NCBI RefSeq assembly: GCF_004302915.1
Contig: NZ_QQBI01000007.1
Coordinates: 78,090-142,089, forward strand
Length of the DNA: 64,000 bases
Reading direction: 5' to 3'
From: Komagataeibacter xylinus
GTDB lineage: Bacteria > Pseudomonadota > Alphaproteobacteria > Acetobacterales > Acetobacteraceae
This document shows, one piece after another, positions 18,374 to 28,107 of the stretch (the stretch's first letter is position 1; every line of letters starts with the position of its first letter). The notes below the pieces were generated by a model that was not told the DNA's origin, searched no databases, and saw only the letters and a list, made by a program, of their open reading frames with translations. The translations under genes and the position numbers were made by a program.

Positions 18374-18911
18374 TCGACCTTCTGTCTACAGTTCCTTCGG
18401 ATTATAGGGACGAAACCGTCTCGCAAGGGCTTTTAACAGGCTCGGCATCTTACCCGGGGCATGGGAAAGCATCAATCTGGCCGCCACAATAATGACGCTT
18501 GCAGCAAACTGGATTGCGGGCATGAATGTGCGCGCCGTGATCGTATCTGGTTGTGACCCGTCGTTACTTTAACATGGTGGCGGCCAGAGTCTGCATGATA
18601 CTGGACCTTGCGCCATCAGGCCGTCGTAATTGCAGGCAGGGCAGGCATTGAACTGGCGATCGGGACACGCTGGGACTTGCCTTCCGTGCCGTAACGTCTG
18701 TTATTCCACAATATTATTTTAAGGCATGGAGGCCGGGAACGCGAACCGGCGGCCATGACCTGTCCCTACTTGATGGGTTCCTGCGCCAGGACCGTTCCAT
18801 TGGGGGGATGTGACCGGCAATTCCATTGCGTTATCGATCCAAAGATGGATTGAAAATCCACGTCAGCACACGCACGCTGGTTTTCAGTCACAACCCAAGT
18901 GAGAAACGATC
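18374..18911. other. Intergenic region without a recognisable gene
   Basis: This stretch of about 540 bp lies between the tetR remnant and the dioxygenase gene. No convincing coding frame, RNA gene or strong terminator was seen. The last 100 bp presumably contain the promoter of the dioxygenase unit; a GAGAAAC segment a few bases before the ATG is the only visible ribosome-binding candidate. Short phrases suggest old coding remnants, but nothing can be assigned. Confidence 0.5.
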
Positions 18912-19796
18912 ATGGAAGCCATTCACCTTCCCCCCACGGCTACACCTGAAGAAGTGGTCGCAACCCTGCGTAAATATGGCTACGCGATTGTAGATGACCT
19001 GGCATCACCGGAACTGATGGACAGGATCACCAAGGAAATGCAGCCCTATATTGATCATACTCTCTACGGGGCCGATAATTTCATCGGGAAACTCACAAAA
19101 CGGACGGGCGCCCTGATTGCACGTTCACCCGCGGCGCGTGAACTTGTCATGAACAATACCGCCACGCAGGTGGCAAAGCAGTTTCTGCACAAGGCCACGA
19201 CAGTCCAGTTGCATCTGACTCAGATCATCAGTGTCTTTCCGGGTTCGCCTGCACAGGCACTCCATCTCGACCAGATCGTATGGGATTTTTTCCCTTTTCC
19301 CGCGGATTACGATGTGCAGTGCAATATTCTTTGGGCCATGACTGATTATACGGAAGAAATGGGGGCAACCCGTGTCGTGCCCGGCAGTCATCTGGATGAC
19401 CGCACCAAATACGATGACAGTGAAGCCGTTCCCGCTGTAATGCGCCGTGGTTCCGCGCTGTTTTATACGGGCAAGGTCTGGCATGGAGCCGGTGCCAACA
19501 TATCGGAAAAAATACGTCAGGCCATCAATATTACCTATGCTGTTGGCTGGGTGAGGCAGGAAGAAAACCAGTACCTCACAACCCCGGTCGAGATCGCGAA
19601 AACGCTGCCTGATGACCTTCTGAAGCTGATGGGGTATCAGACCGGCTGTTTCGCGCTGGGTTATGTTGGTGATTTCGAAGATCCGATGACGATCGTGCGT
19701 GATAACATGCCGCATGAAGTGCACAATACTTCGTCCATCGGGCAGAAGAGCCTGACCTCCACCCAGGCCGCCGATCTTGCAAAAAGCAGCAAATAA
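18912..19796 (+). CDS. Phytanoyl-CoA dioxygenase (PhyH)-family Fe(II)/2-oxoglutarate oxygenase
   Basis: This 294-aa cytosolic oxygenase probably hydroxylates a small molecule using 2-oxoglutarate, O2 and Fe(II). The metal triad is visible as His118-x-Asp120 (LHLDQ) and His191 (KVWHGAGAN), followed by Arg202 in IRQAIN, placed to bind 2-oxoglutarate. GATRVVPGSHL before the distal His is typical of the family. The stop overlaps the RidA-like gene start by one base, so both act in the same unit. Co-location with a TBDR and an amidase suggests that it modifies an imported amide or amine (inference). Confidence 0.88.
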   Translation: MEAIHLPPTATPEEVVATLRKYGYAIVDDLASPELMDRITKEMQPYIDHTLYGADNFIGKLTKRTGALIARSPAARELVMNNTATQVAKQFLHKATTVQLHLTQIISVFPGSPAQALHLDQIVWDFFPFPADYDVQCNILWAMTDYTEEMGATRVVPGSHLDDRTKYDDSEAVPAVMRRGSALFYTGKVWHGAGANISEKIRQAINITYAVGWVRQEENQYLTTPVEIAKTLPDDLLKLMGYQTGCFALGYVGDFEDPMTIVRDNMPHEVHNTSSIGQKSLTSTQAADLAKSSK

Positions 19797-20251
19797 TGAA
19801 AACTTGCACCAATATTAGCCGCACGGCACCGGATATCGGTTACCTTGATGCGGATATTTTCGACGCCATGGGTTTTTCCCAGTCAGTCAAGTTCGGCAAC
19901 ATGGTCCACTATGCCGGTGTTGCGCCGCTCAGGGGCGGCCTGAAAAACCTGCAGATCATCAGCGAAGACGATATGGCCGGGCAGATTGAATTCGTGCTGG
20001 CAACGCTTGATGCCTGCCTGAAAGCGGACGGCCTGACACGCGAGCATCTGTTAAGCTGGACCATCTATACAACGGATATTGCCGAACTTTCCGCCCATGC
20101 AGCATTGCTGGCCAAATGGGTGGGCCCAAATCGCCCGGCCAGCACAATTGTAGAAGTCTCTGCGCTTTTTCTTCCCAAACAGAAATTGGAAATAACGGTA
20201 TTCGCTGCCGTTCCGCAAGGGGTTTGCGCTTCAGGTTCCGTAACGCCATGA
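19796..20251 (+). CDS. RidA/YjgF-family protein
   Basis: This 151-aa member of the Rid family includes enamine/imine deaminases. The fold signature is visible in MVHYAGVAPLRGG, the central QIEFVLATLDACLKADGL, and the C-terminal GPNRPASTIVEVSALFLPKQKLEITVFA, where the Arg and Glu of the active-site cleft are expected. It is slightly longer than typical RidA (about 130 aa) and probably belongs to a pathway-linked Rid subgroup. It starts inside the dioxygenase stop codon. An imine produced by oxidative attack on a C-N bond would be a plausible substrate (inference). Confidence 0.85.
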   Translation: MKTCTNISRTAPDIGYLDADIFDAMGFSQSVKFGNMVHYAGVAPLRGGLKNLQIISEDDMAGQIEFVLATLDACLKADGLTREHLLSWTIYTTDIAELSAHAALLAKWVGPNRPASTIVEVSALFLPKQKLEITVFAAVPQGVCASGSVTP

Positions 20252-20422
20252 CCCTTTGTGTTTCCATGCGCAACCCGTGGGTTGCTGGGGCATCCATTTC
20301 TGTAACGCGATCGCGTATGGATTGTAAAAACCGCATCTTGAAATCGGGAATGTGCACGGCATGAATTTTTATAAATAAAAATTATTGTCATTCTTGCATG
20401 GCATAAAAAGGAGTACAGGTTT

Positions 20423-22831
20423 ATGAATATACTTCAATACAGGTATCATCTTACTTGTGCATTGTCATGCGCAGTTGCCATTCCCGCCCTTGTCATCGGA
20501 CTGGGGGGAGAAAGCAGCTATGCTGCTCCAGTCGCGGCAGATAATACGACGACAGCCAAACCGCGCCATGTCAAGCCTTCAGGTCGTGCAGGCACCCGTG
20601 CCGCCCAACCCACGACCAGCGCGCCCGTGCCGCCCCCAGCGCCTGAAATGCTCAGGGTTTCCACGGCGCATAATGTTTCCCGCGGGTCGCAGCAGGCCGT
20701 ATCGCGCAAGACAATGGACATTTATGTTCCCGGCACCAGCCCGCTGGCCGTGCTGGCGAATACGACACCGGGCGTAAGCTTTGCATCCGATGACCCGTTC
20801 GGCCTCGATACGGTGGCAAACACGCTTTACATCCGTGGCTTCAACCAGAGCCAGATCGGCGCCACGCTTGACGGCATACCCATGGGTGACCAGGGATTCC
20901 AGCAATATAACGGCCTCGATATCAATGAGGCGGTGATTCAGGATAATATTGCTGGCATGCAACTTTCCCAAGGTGGGGGGGCGCTCAGCACGCCCTCCAC
21001 AACAAACCTGGGTGGTGCCCTGACCTACCGCACCAGCGACCCTGACGAAGAGGCAGGCGGACGCGTATCACAGACATTTGGCAGCAACCACACCTTTCGC
21101 ACGTTTGCCCGGGTGGATAGTGGCAAGCTGAATGCTTCGGGAACCAGGTTTTATGCCTCCTATGCCCGGACTGACGATAATTTATGGAAAGGCTATGGCG
21201 ACCAGCTTGCCCAGCAGGTCAATTTCAAGCTTGTTCAGCCATTTCATGATGTAGGCAAAATCTCTGCCATTTTTGACTGGTCCGAACTGGACCAGTACAA
21301 TTACATGGCGGAAAGCCTGAATATGCTGAAAACACTGGGCGGAAACCTGAATTACCTTTACCCGAACTATGGCGAGGCCTATGCCGCAGCACAGGGGAAC
21401 TATTCAGCCAATATACAGAAACTGGGTAATGCGCAGGATGAATCAAGTGCAACCTATAATGATGCCGGGCAGAAACAGCGTAATTTCCTTTCCGCCCTTA
21501 TTGCCGAATTTCATCTGACACCGCGCCTGACAGAAAAAACAATCCTGTATGCCCATGTCTCCAGTGGCAACTATGAAATGGAGGAAGCCATTCCTTCCCC
21601 CAACGGTTCGCCCATGAGCCAGTATGTCGGCCATATGGGCATGCGCCGGATCGGTGGCATACAGTCCTTTGAGTATGATATTGCATCGAACCACATCCAG
21701 GCTGGTTTCTGGTATGAAAATAACTGGAACAGTTTCCCTGCCCGTTTGTATAGCGAACCCCTGTTGGGGCAGGGGCAGCCGATCAGTTCCATGGGGCCAT
21801 ATGTCAATCCCTATACGACTGAATTCGACGATGAGTACAATACCAATACCTTCCAGTTCTTCTTGCAGGATACATATCACATCAGGCGTAACCTGACGGT
21901 CAGCGCAGGGTTTCGCTCCATGCTGCAGACCACGCATGGTGGTGCAAGTTACAACAACGCCGCCTATACAGGAGCCAGTGCCCTGCCGCGTGGCAACCTG
22001 ACTGCGGCAGATGCTTTTCTCCCGCATTTTTCAATGAATTATACCTTTCTCCGGCACCATGAATTGTATTTCGATATAGCGGAAAACATGCGCGCCTATA
22101 CTTATTATCCGTGGAACATGCCCAATGGCGGGGCATGGACAGATTCCAACCAGCAGGTTTTCAACGATACCAAGAACTCCCTGCGGCCTGAACGGACATG
22201 GGATTATGTTGTCGGCTACAGGTACAATTCCAGACGCCTGTCTGCCTCGGTCGATTTTTATCATGTTGATTATTATAACCGGCTGGTCAGCACGGAAGCG
22301 GGCAATATTTTCCAGCCTTACAGCACCTTTACCAATGCAGGTAAGGAAACCATGAACGGCGCGGATGTTTCTGCAACACTACGCCCGGTCAAAGGGTTGG
22401 AAATATTCAACAGCTTCAGTTATAATGATGCGCAGTATGAAGGCGGTATTGAATATGAAGGCCAGTATGTGAGCCTGAAAGGCAAGCACCAGGTTGCCTA
22501 CCCCAAGTTCATGTATAAAACCAATGCGACATACACGTATAAAAATGCCAGCGCTACGTTCAGCGCAACCTATACGGGGCGTCGGCCGCTTTCTTATGTG
22601 AACGACACATACGTACCGGCTTACTGGCTGGCCAACCTTTCGGCTACCTACAATTTCGGGCATATCGGATTTGCCAAAAACCTCAAGATTAATTTTGGTG
22701 TCTACAATCTTTTCAATACCACCTATGTAGGAGGCATGGGGATCGAGGGTTATCCACTCTCAGGTGACTATCCGACGCTGTTTATCGGTGCGCCCCGGCA
22801 GTATTTCGGCACGGTTTCCGCGCAGTTCTAA
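20423..22831 (+). CDS. TonB-dependent outer-membrane receptor, paralogue of the receptor upstream of hyuA
   Basis: This 802-aa TBDR has a signal peptide ending near SSYA, a Pro-rich linker (about residues 50-75), a plug with GFNQSQIGATLDGIPMGD and TTNLGGALTYRTSDP, and a barrel ending GTVSAQF. A GGAG box precedes the ATG. It matches the receptor at 10.6-13.1 kb through the plug and early barrel (GTRFYASYARTDDNLWKGYG, KISAIFDWSELDQYNY), so they arose by duplication. The barrels differ in the extracellular loops, which may reflect related but distinct ligands. It sits between RidA-like and acetamidase genes, with no siderophore genes nearby. Confidence 0.93.
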   Translation: MNILQYRYHLTCALSCAVAIPALVIGLGGESSYAAPVAADNTTTAKPRHVKPSGRAGTRAAQPTTSAPVPPPAPEMLRVSTAHNVSRGSQQAVSRKTMDIYVPGTSPLAVLANTTPGVSFASDDPFGLDTVANTLYIRGFNQSQIGATLDGIPMGDQGFQQYNGLDINEAVIQDNIAGMQLSQGGGALSTPSTTNLGGALTYRTSDPDEEAGGRVSQTFGSNHTFRTFARVDSGKLNASGTRFYASYARTDDNLWKGYGDQLAQQVNFKLVQPFHDVGKISAIFDWSELDQYNYMAESLNMLKTLGGNLNYLYPNYGEAYAAAQGNYSANIQKLGNAQDESSATYNDAGQKQRNFLSALIAEFHLTPRLTEKTILYAHVSSGNYEMEEAIPSPNGSPMSQYVGHMGMRRIGGIQSFEYDIASNHIQAGFWYENNWNSFPARLYSEPLLGQGQPISSMGPYVNPYTTEFDDEYNTNTFQFFLQDTYHIRRNLTVSAGFRSMLQTTHGGASYNNAAYTGASALPRGNLTAADAFLPHFSMNYTFLRHHELYFDIAENMRAYTYYPWNMPNGGAWTDSNQQVFNDTKNSLRPERTWDYVVGYRYNSRRLSASVDFYHVDYYNRLVSTEAGNIFQPYSTFTNAGKETMNGADVSATLRPVKGLEIFNSFSYNDAQYEGGIEYEGQYVSLKGKHQVAYPKFMYKTNATYTYKNASATFSATYTGRRPLSYVNDTYVPAYWLANLSATYNFGHIGFAKNLKINFGVYNLFNTTYVGGMGIEGYPLSGDYPTLFIGAPRQYFGTVSAQF

Positions 22832-22870
22832 ACAGGCCGCTTTCCCTTTATTTATAGAAGGTTCTGCCAG

Positions 22871-23818
22871 ATGTGCCAGGCCTGCGTACATACCATTCAC
22901 CGCCATAAGGCGCATTTTGGCTGGAACCGTGACACGTCGCCCGTTCATGTTGCTAGGTCTGGTGACGTTTTGTGCTTCGAGTGTGCCGATGCTTCTGGCG
23001 GTCAGATAGACGTGGATGCAACTGCGCGCACACTGGAGGCACTCGATTTCGGGCGCATCAATCCCCTTAACGGACCTGTTTATGTAGAGGGTGCGCAACC
23101 GGGGGATGCGCTTAAAATAACCGTCAACCGCTTCCATCCATCGGGGCAGGGCTGGACTGCGAACATACCCGGCTTTGGCCTGCTGGCAGACCAGTTTCCC
23201 GAGCCATCCCTTTATCTATGGCGCTACGATCCCGTCACATTGGGGCCTGCGCTTTTTGGCCATAAGGGCGTGCGGGTGCCATTGAAGCCCGTTATTGGCA
23301 CGATTGGCGTAGCCCCGGCAGAGCCAGGCCTGCATTCCGTTGTGCCGCCACGGCGGGTAGGGGGCAACATGGATCTGCGCGATATCGCTGAAGGAAGCGT
23401 ACTTTACCTGCCGGTAGAGGTGGAAGGGGCGCTCCTGTCACTGGGAGATACGCATGCGGCGCAGGGTGATGGTGAAGTATGCGGAACCGCAATTGAAAGC
23501 GCCATGAATGTGGAAATACGTGTTGAGTTACTCAAGCGCACGGCTCTGCCCGCGCCGCGCCTGACCACTTCCGGCCCGGTTACACGTCATCTTGACGGAG
23601 CAGGATATGAAGTTACAACCGGGATCGGCCCCGACCTGTTTCAGGCTGCACGGGAAAGTGTTTCCCGTATGATCGACCTGCTGGGGTGCCAGTATGGTAT
23701 CTCACCCATCAATGCTTACATGCTCTGCTCGGTTTGCGGGGATCTGCGCGTGAGCGAGATCGTGGATGTGCCGAATTTTATCGTATCGTTCTATTTTCCC
23801 CGCATTGTGTTTCATTAA
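22871..23818 (+). CDS. Acetamidase/formamidase (FmdA/AmdA family)
   Basis: The 315-aa amidohydrolase releases ammonia from formamide, acetamide or similar short amides. Family features include GDVLCFECADASGGQI near the N-terminus, NPLNGPVYVEGAQPGDAL, the acidic/His motif LGDTHAAQGDGEVCGTAIE and the late SVCGDLRVSEIVDVPN. A GAAGG box precedes the ATG. The gene follows the receptor by about 40 bp and is probably co-transcribed with it. A formate-releasing activity would fit the purU-folD pair at the left of the window, though this is only an inference. It converges with the luxR-type gene, with 19 bp between stops. Confidence 0.88.
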   Translation: MCQACVHTIHRHKAHFGWNRDTSPVHVARSGDVLCFECADASGGQIDVDATARTLEALDFGRINPLNGPVYVEGAQPGDALKITVNRFHPSGQGWTANIPGFGLLADQFPEPSLYLWRYDPVTLGPALFGHKGVRVPLKPVIGTIGVAPAEPGLHSVVPPRRVGGNMDLRDIAEGSVLYLPVEVEGALLSLGDTHAAQGDGEVCGTAIESAMNVEIRVELLKRTALPAPRLTTSGPVTRHLDGAGYEVTTGIGPDLFQAARESVSRMIDLLGCQYGISPINAYMLCSVCGDLRVSEIVDVPNFIVSFYFPRIVFH

Positions 23819-23837
23819 AGCGATAGCCAGCGGGGCA

Positions 23838-24608
23838 TCATAAGGAGCGCATGTAAGCGGCGACAGCCGCCCTGCTGCCGACGCCAGTCTTGTTCAATAT
23901 ATTGACAATATGGGTTTTTACGGTCGAAACCCCGATATGCATTATTTCCGAGATTTCCCAGTTCGAGGCGCCTTTTTCAAGCAGGAAAACGACCTCGACT
24001 TCCTTGTTGGTAAGCTGGAATTTTTCTTTCAGGACGCGACATATCCGCCGGTCACGCATCTGTGGATGCTGCTGGAGGGTAAATTCCATGTAACGGCGCA
24101 GGGCTTCCCACTGGAAATCAGTCGGGAAAGGCGTGCGGTCCACCTGGCGCTTCATCACGCTTAACAGCGCCACGGCGTCATTTTCATTGCGGAAAAGGAA
24201 ATTGATTTCGTCTACAATTCCGTGACGTTGCAAAAACGTATCATGAATCTGGTTGTGGTCATGTGAATTGTGGCTACGCTCATGGTCCAGCATGAGCACA
24301 TTGTTTGATCCATTCAGAACTTTGCGGATGCTGAGGGGATCGTAGGTATAGAAGCCGTTATTGAAATATTCCGGCAACAGGTCGGCTTCCGTACCGGTCA
24401 GCTCTATTGTCTGAACAAATTGAGCGGAATCAACCCAGAACAGAATGGCAGATGATGCCTGTAACAGATCGCACCCGAACGCCAGTGTCGCCTGAGTACA
24501 GGGATGGCATGTCTCCTGGGAATGAGTAGCCGTCATCACCGTCATGGCAACCGGCGACATATCAGGGCCAAGCCTGTCATGCTGTTGCGGTGTTTTCTGA
24601 CGACTCAT
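23838..24608 (-). CDS. LuxR-type (NarL/GerE HTH) transcriptional regulator
   Basis: The C-terminal 60 residues of this 256-aa protein form a LuxR-type HTH: LTNKEVEVVFLLEKGASNWEI and GVSTVKTHIVNILNKTGVGSR. The N-terminal 190 residues form a probable GAF/PAS-like sensor domain with no recognisable phospho-acceptor receiver site. It does not show the acyl-homoserine-lactone pocket residues clearly, so quorum sensing should not be assumed. AAAGGAAC lies upstream of the ATG. It is transcribed away from the APC permease and convergently with the amidase. It may regulate either neighbour (inference). Confidence 0.85.
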   Translation of the reverse strand: MSRQKTPQQHDRLGPDMSPVAMTVMTATHSQETCHPCTQATLAFGCDLLQASSAILFWVDSAQFVQTIELTGTEADLLPEYFNNGFYTYDPLSIRKVLNGSNNVLMLDHERSHNSHDHNQIHDTFLQRHGIVDEINFLFRNENDAVALLSVMKRQVDRTPFPTDFQWEALRRYMEFTLQQHPQMRDRRICRVLKEKFQLTNKEVEVVFLLEKGASNWEISEIMHIGVSTVKTHIVNILNKTGVGSRAAVAAYMRSL

Positions 24609-25035
24609 GGGTTTGTTCCTTTCTTCCAGTTGAGTGGAAGATGCGCGCCTGAACGCGCGGACCGGATCGGGGGAGCGCGAAAGAGAGCATGGAATGAACG
24701 GTATCTGACCGGTTCTTTCCGAAAAAAATCCTATATATGGAATATGTTAATTTCAAGCTGCCTGATGAAGGAATAATGGATGCATCGGGTTTAAGAAAAA
24801 TAATGTTGCGACAAGGCAACATAATTGCATAAAGTAAAGAATTCATCAGGTGAATTTCAGAATAAAATTTAAAATATTTTTTATGGATTTTGGTTTAATA
24901 TGTGTCCGGTATTATATTATTATCCCGTAACGGATATCCAGGCCGGAACGGGATGGTCATTCTGTTACCATTACAGCTTTATGACATGCCCGTGACTGTC
25001 ACGGTATCTGTGTTTTCTTGTGGGGTGGCGTCAAC
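24609..25035. promoter_or_regulatory. AT-rich divergent promoter region between the luxR-type regulator and the APC permease
   Basis: This intergenic stretch of about 430 bp is distinctly AT-rich, with runs such as AAAATATTTTTTATGG and TATTATATTATTATCC that probably supply promoters in one or both directions. No gene or specific operator was identified. The permease ATG is preceded by a G-rich segment (GGGGTGG) that may serve as the ribosome-binding site. Confidence 0.5.
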
Positions 25036-26445
25036 ATGTCTGGCACATCGGAACCCGGCTGCACGAAACGTAAGCTGGGGTTAATCGAGCTTCTGGCGCT
25101 TTCCCTGGCTTTCATCAGCCCCACGGTGGTCCTGTGTGCCAATGGGCAGGCGCTGGTGGGGCTGACCCATGTTGCCTTGTGGAAGGTATACGGGCTTGGC
25201 TGGATCGGCATCTCCGCCATTGCCTATAGCTTTGGCCGCCTTGCTTCCATGGGGGGGCATGTCGGGATGGCTGACGTTGCGGTCGGGCAGGTCCTGGGGA
25301 AACGGGCAGGGCAGTTTGCATCCCTTGCACTACTGGGGGCCTATGCAAGTTTTTCACTGGCCAACCCAAATGTGACAGCCTCGTTTGTTTCGGATATTAT
25401 TTATATGTTATATCCGGATATGCATATAACGTCTTACCTGCCGTTTTTTATGCTTGTCCTGTTTTTCAATCTCATGATCATACGTGGCCAGACCAATACT
25501 ATCATGCATGTTCTGCTGGCCATGGAAGGGGTGGGAATCATCCTGATCATCTATCTGTGCGGCGCTGTTTTAATGCAGCCTCATACTGCTGTTGCGCCCA
25601 CTGTCGTGCCCGCGGAGCCCATCAGAATATCTTCTGTCCTTTCTGGTGTTGTCATTGCCTTCCTGTCCTGGGCAGGATTTGAATCATGCATGACCCTGTC
25701 AGAAGAAAATGGAGATTCACCCCGTGTGATGCATCAGGCCCTGGCGGCAAGTGTCATCATATCCGGCATCATGTTTGTTGGTGTCATGGCTGTTATTCAA
25801 TATGGCTTTGAGCGGCACCTTGGTGGCCTATCGGCCCTGGCCGTATCATCCAATGCCCTTGCTGATATGGCCCGCCACTATATAGGGCGATGGAGCATGG
25901 TTGCCTTTGGGTTTGCGGCACTCGGCTCTGCTTTTGCCGGAACAGTCGCGGCCATTACGGCATGCAGCAATCTCGCGCGTCATGTCGTGAGCGGGTCGGG
26001 CAGTGTTTTGCCAGCATCCAGCGCAGCATTCCTGTCAGATCATATCCTTTCTCCATTCGGGATTACCGTTTTGATTGTATGCCAGCAATTTTTGCTTGTC
26101 CTGTTGAAGCCGGTCATGCCGGCGCTCCCCTCTGGTGGAATGGATATTTATGCATTTTTTGGCACCGTGGGAGCCATATGTATCATGATAAGCTATTTAT
26201 TGGTGCAGTTATCCGCACTGGTTGCTTTTTACAAACAGAGAGGTAGATCCGGTTGGTGGGAAATCATGATTGCTCTTTTTGGTCTGGTCTTTATTGCTAC
26301 CGCGATTTTTAGTTGTATATACCAAGATGGTCGCGCCGCTTTGTGTGCTCTATTGGCGGGTATGTGGATGGCATGTGGCGCAATGGGTTTTCTATTTATG
26401 TCACGATGGAAAAACAATTTTATATTCTGCAGAAAAATACGATAG
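25036..26445 (+). CDS. APC-superfamily amino acid/amine permease
   Basis: This 469-aa inner-membrane protein has about 12 hydrophobic segments. The APC hallmarks are in the first span (LSLAFISPTVVL) and the conserved FLSWAGFESCMTLSEENGDSPRVMHQAL loop after span 6. It likely imports an amino acid, amine or related cation by proton symport. ATG is chosen over a TTG six codons earlier. Codon usage is notably more AT-rich toward the C-terminus than in genes right of 28 kb. It may bring in the substrate of the amidase/oxygenase unit or a degradation product; no specificity residues can be assigned. Confidence 0.85.
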   Translation: MSGTSEPGCTKRKLGLIELLALSLAFISPTVVLCANGQALVGLTHVALWKVYGLGWIGISAIAYSFGRLASMGGHVGMADVAVGQVLGKRAGQFASLALLGAYASFSLANPNVTASFVSDIIYMLYPDMHITSYLPFFMLVLFFNLMIIRGQTNTIMHVLLAMEGVGIILIIYLCGAVLMQPHTAVAPTVVPAEPIRISSVLSGVVIAFLSWAGFESCMTLSEENGDSPRVMHQALAASVIISGIMFVGVMAVIQYGFERHLGGLSALAVSSNALADMARHYIGRWSMVAFGFAALGSAFAGTVAAITACSNLARHVVSGSGSVLPASSAAFLSDHILSPFGITVLIVCQQFLLVLLKPVMPALPSGGMDIYAFFGTVGAICIMISYLLVQLSALVAFYKQRGRSGWWEIMIALFGLVFIATAIFSCIYQDGRAALCALLAGMWMACGAMGFLFMSRWKNNFIFCRKIR

Positions 26446-26546
26446 GAAACGGCCTGCTGCCCTGACATGAACACGTACCCCGTGGCGGCTTTATGGCTGC
26501 TCTCCTGCCAAAGCCTGCCCTGCGCCGCTACCGTATATGCTGGTCA

Positions 26547-28019
26547 TCAGGAAGGTGAATTGATGGCATGGTCCGATTTCATCAAGACCAGGTAACACAA
26601 CCCTCCCGTCAGGCATCCGATAAACCATGCAAATTCGGACAGGGCCGATAAAGCAGGCACGAACACGCTCGCGCCCCCCGCCACCACCGCAATCAGCAGG
26701 GCCAGGACGGCCGCCGGGTTAACCCCGTTGCGGTACCAGTAACGGCCCTGCGCACTGGTGGTGTAAAGTGCTGCAACATCAACCTGCCGGCGGCGCACGA
26801 TATAGTAGTCACAGACAAGGATGCCAAATAGCGGGCCGATAAACGTGGCCAGCACATCCAGTGTCAGATGCATGACCTGTGGGTTGCCATACAGTTTCCA
26901 TGGCATGATGACGATCGATCCGGCGGCCGCGATCATGCCGCCACTCCGCAGGCTGATATGCCGGGGCGAGAGATTGGAAAAATCGAACGAGGCCGAGACG
27001 AAATTGGCCACGATATTGATGCCTGCCGTGGCAATGATGAATGTCAGCATGCCAAATATGACCGCAGTCAGGCTATCGATATGCGCGACCGTTTCCACCG
27101 GATCGATCATGACATGGCCAAAAGCGGGTGCGGTCAGGGCAATGGTGCAGATTGTCAGGGCTGAAAACCCGATGAAATTGAACGGCAGCCCCCAGAAATT
27201 GCCGCGCCTGATATCCGCCGCACTGCGCCCGTAGCGGGCAAAATCACCAAAATTGAGCATCGGGCCGGAAAAATACGAGACTACGAGTGCCACGGCATTC
27301 ACGCTGGCCCATGCCAGTGCGCTGCCATGCAACGGGGCGCCCGCACCCGTAATGCGCAAGGAAAAATGGCGCCACCCCACATGATGGAGCAGGTACAGGT
27401 CGAGCGCGATCATGATGGCGTATACGGCAGGCCCCGCCAGTTCGATAAACCGTCGGATTGTCTCGATCCCCCGCCAGAAAATGGCGGCCTGCACCAGCCA
27501 TAAAAGGCCAAATGCGCCCCACCCTACGGCTGAAAGCCCCAGCATGCCGTGTAGCCGGGCCTCGGCCCATGGTGTCAGGCCGGGGGCAAGCCGCAGGGTC
27601 AGCACCACCAGCGCGTTTGATGCCAGCCAGGTCTGTATGCCGTACCAGCATACGGCAATCACGCCGCGGATCAGCGCGGGAATATTGGCGCCGAGCACGC
27701 CAAAGGACATGCGGCATACAACCGGAAACGGCGTGCCCGTGCGCTGGCTGGGCACCGCCACAAGGTTGCACAGGGCGTTTACAATCAGTACGCCCGCCAG
27801 CAGGGCGGCAAAAACCAGCCCCGAAGGCAGGCCGAGTGTAAAGAGGTTGCCAGCCGTGACATAGCCGCCAACGCTATGCACATCCGACATCCAGAAAGAC
27901 AGGTAATCGTACCAGTTCCAGTCCTGCCTTGCTGCAGGGAGCAGATCGCTATTGCGTAACCTGTCATCGTGCGGGGCTGGATCAGATGGAACTGCTTCCG
28001 GTCGTGCCTGCATGTTCAT
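26547..28019 (-). CDS. NCS1-family nucleobase/allantoin/hydantoin permease
   Basis: This 490-aa transporter of the nucleobase:cation symporter-1 family has about 12 membrane spans. Signatures include the N-terminal NSDLLPAARQDWNWYDYLSFWMSDVHSVGGY, RTGTPFPVVCRMSFG, and GPMLNFGDFARYGRS in the substrate/cation-binding region. Family members import allantoin, hydantoins, uracil, cytosine or thiamine. GGGGGAG lies upstream of the ATG. It follows the TBDR gene on the same strand by 88 bp, forming an outer-plus-inner membrane uptake pair, and a hydantoin-racemase-like gene lies upstream, which favours a hydantoin or allantoin-type ligand (inference). Confidence 0.92.
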   Translation of the reverse strand: MNMQARPEAVPSDPAPHDDRLRNSDLLPAARQDWNWYDYLSFWMSDVHSVGGYVTAGNLFTLGLPSGLVFAALLAGVLIVNALCNLVAVPSQRTGTPFPVVCRMSFGVLGANIPALIRGVIAVCWYGIQTWLASNALVVLTLRLAPGLTPWAEARLHGMLGLSAVGWGAFGLLWLVQAAIFWRGIETIRRFIELAGPAVYAIMIALDLYLLHHVGWRHFSLRITGAGAPLHGSALAWASVNAVALVVSYFSGPMLNFGDFARYGRSAADIRRGNFWGLPFNFIGFSALTICTIALTAPAFGHVMIDPVETVAHIDSLTAVIFGMLTFIIATAGINIVANFVSASFDFSNLSPRHISLRSGGMIAAAGSIVIMPWKLYGNPQVMHLTLDVLATFIGPLFGILVCDYYIVRRRQVDVAALYTTSAQGRYWYRNGVNPAAVLALLIAVVAGGASVFVPALSALSEFAWFIGCLTGGLCYLVLMKSDHAINSPS

Positions 28020-28107
28020 ACACTGCTCCCCCGCAGGCCACTATGCCCGGGTGTGGTGGCCGTGTGAAGGTCATGCGGGCTCATGGATTCCATTGCACGG
28101 TGCCCGC

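Noticed and set aside
17785..18492. 235-codon plus-strand frame over the tetR remnant
   Set aside because: No domain is recognisable, and the minus strand shows TetR helix-turn-helix sequence in pieces.
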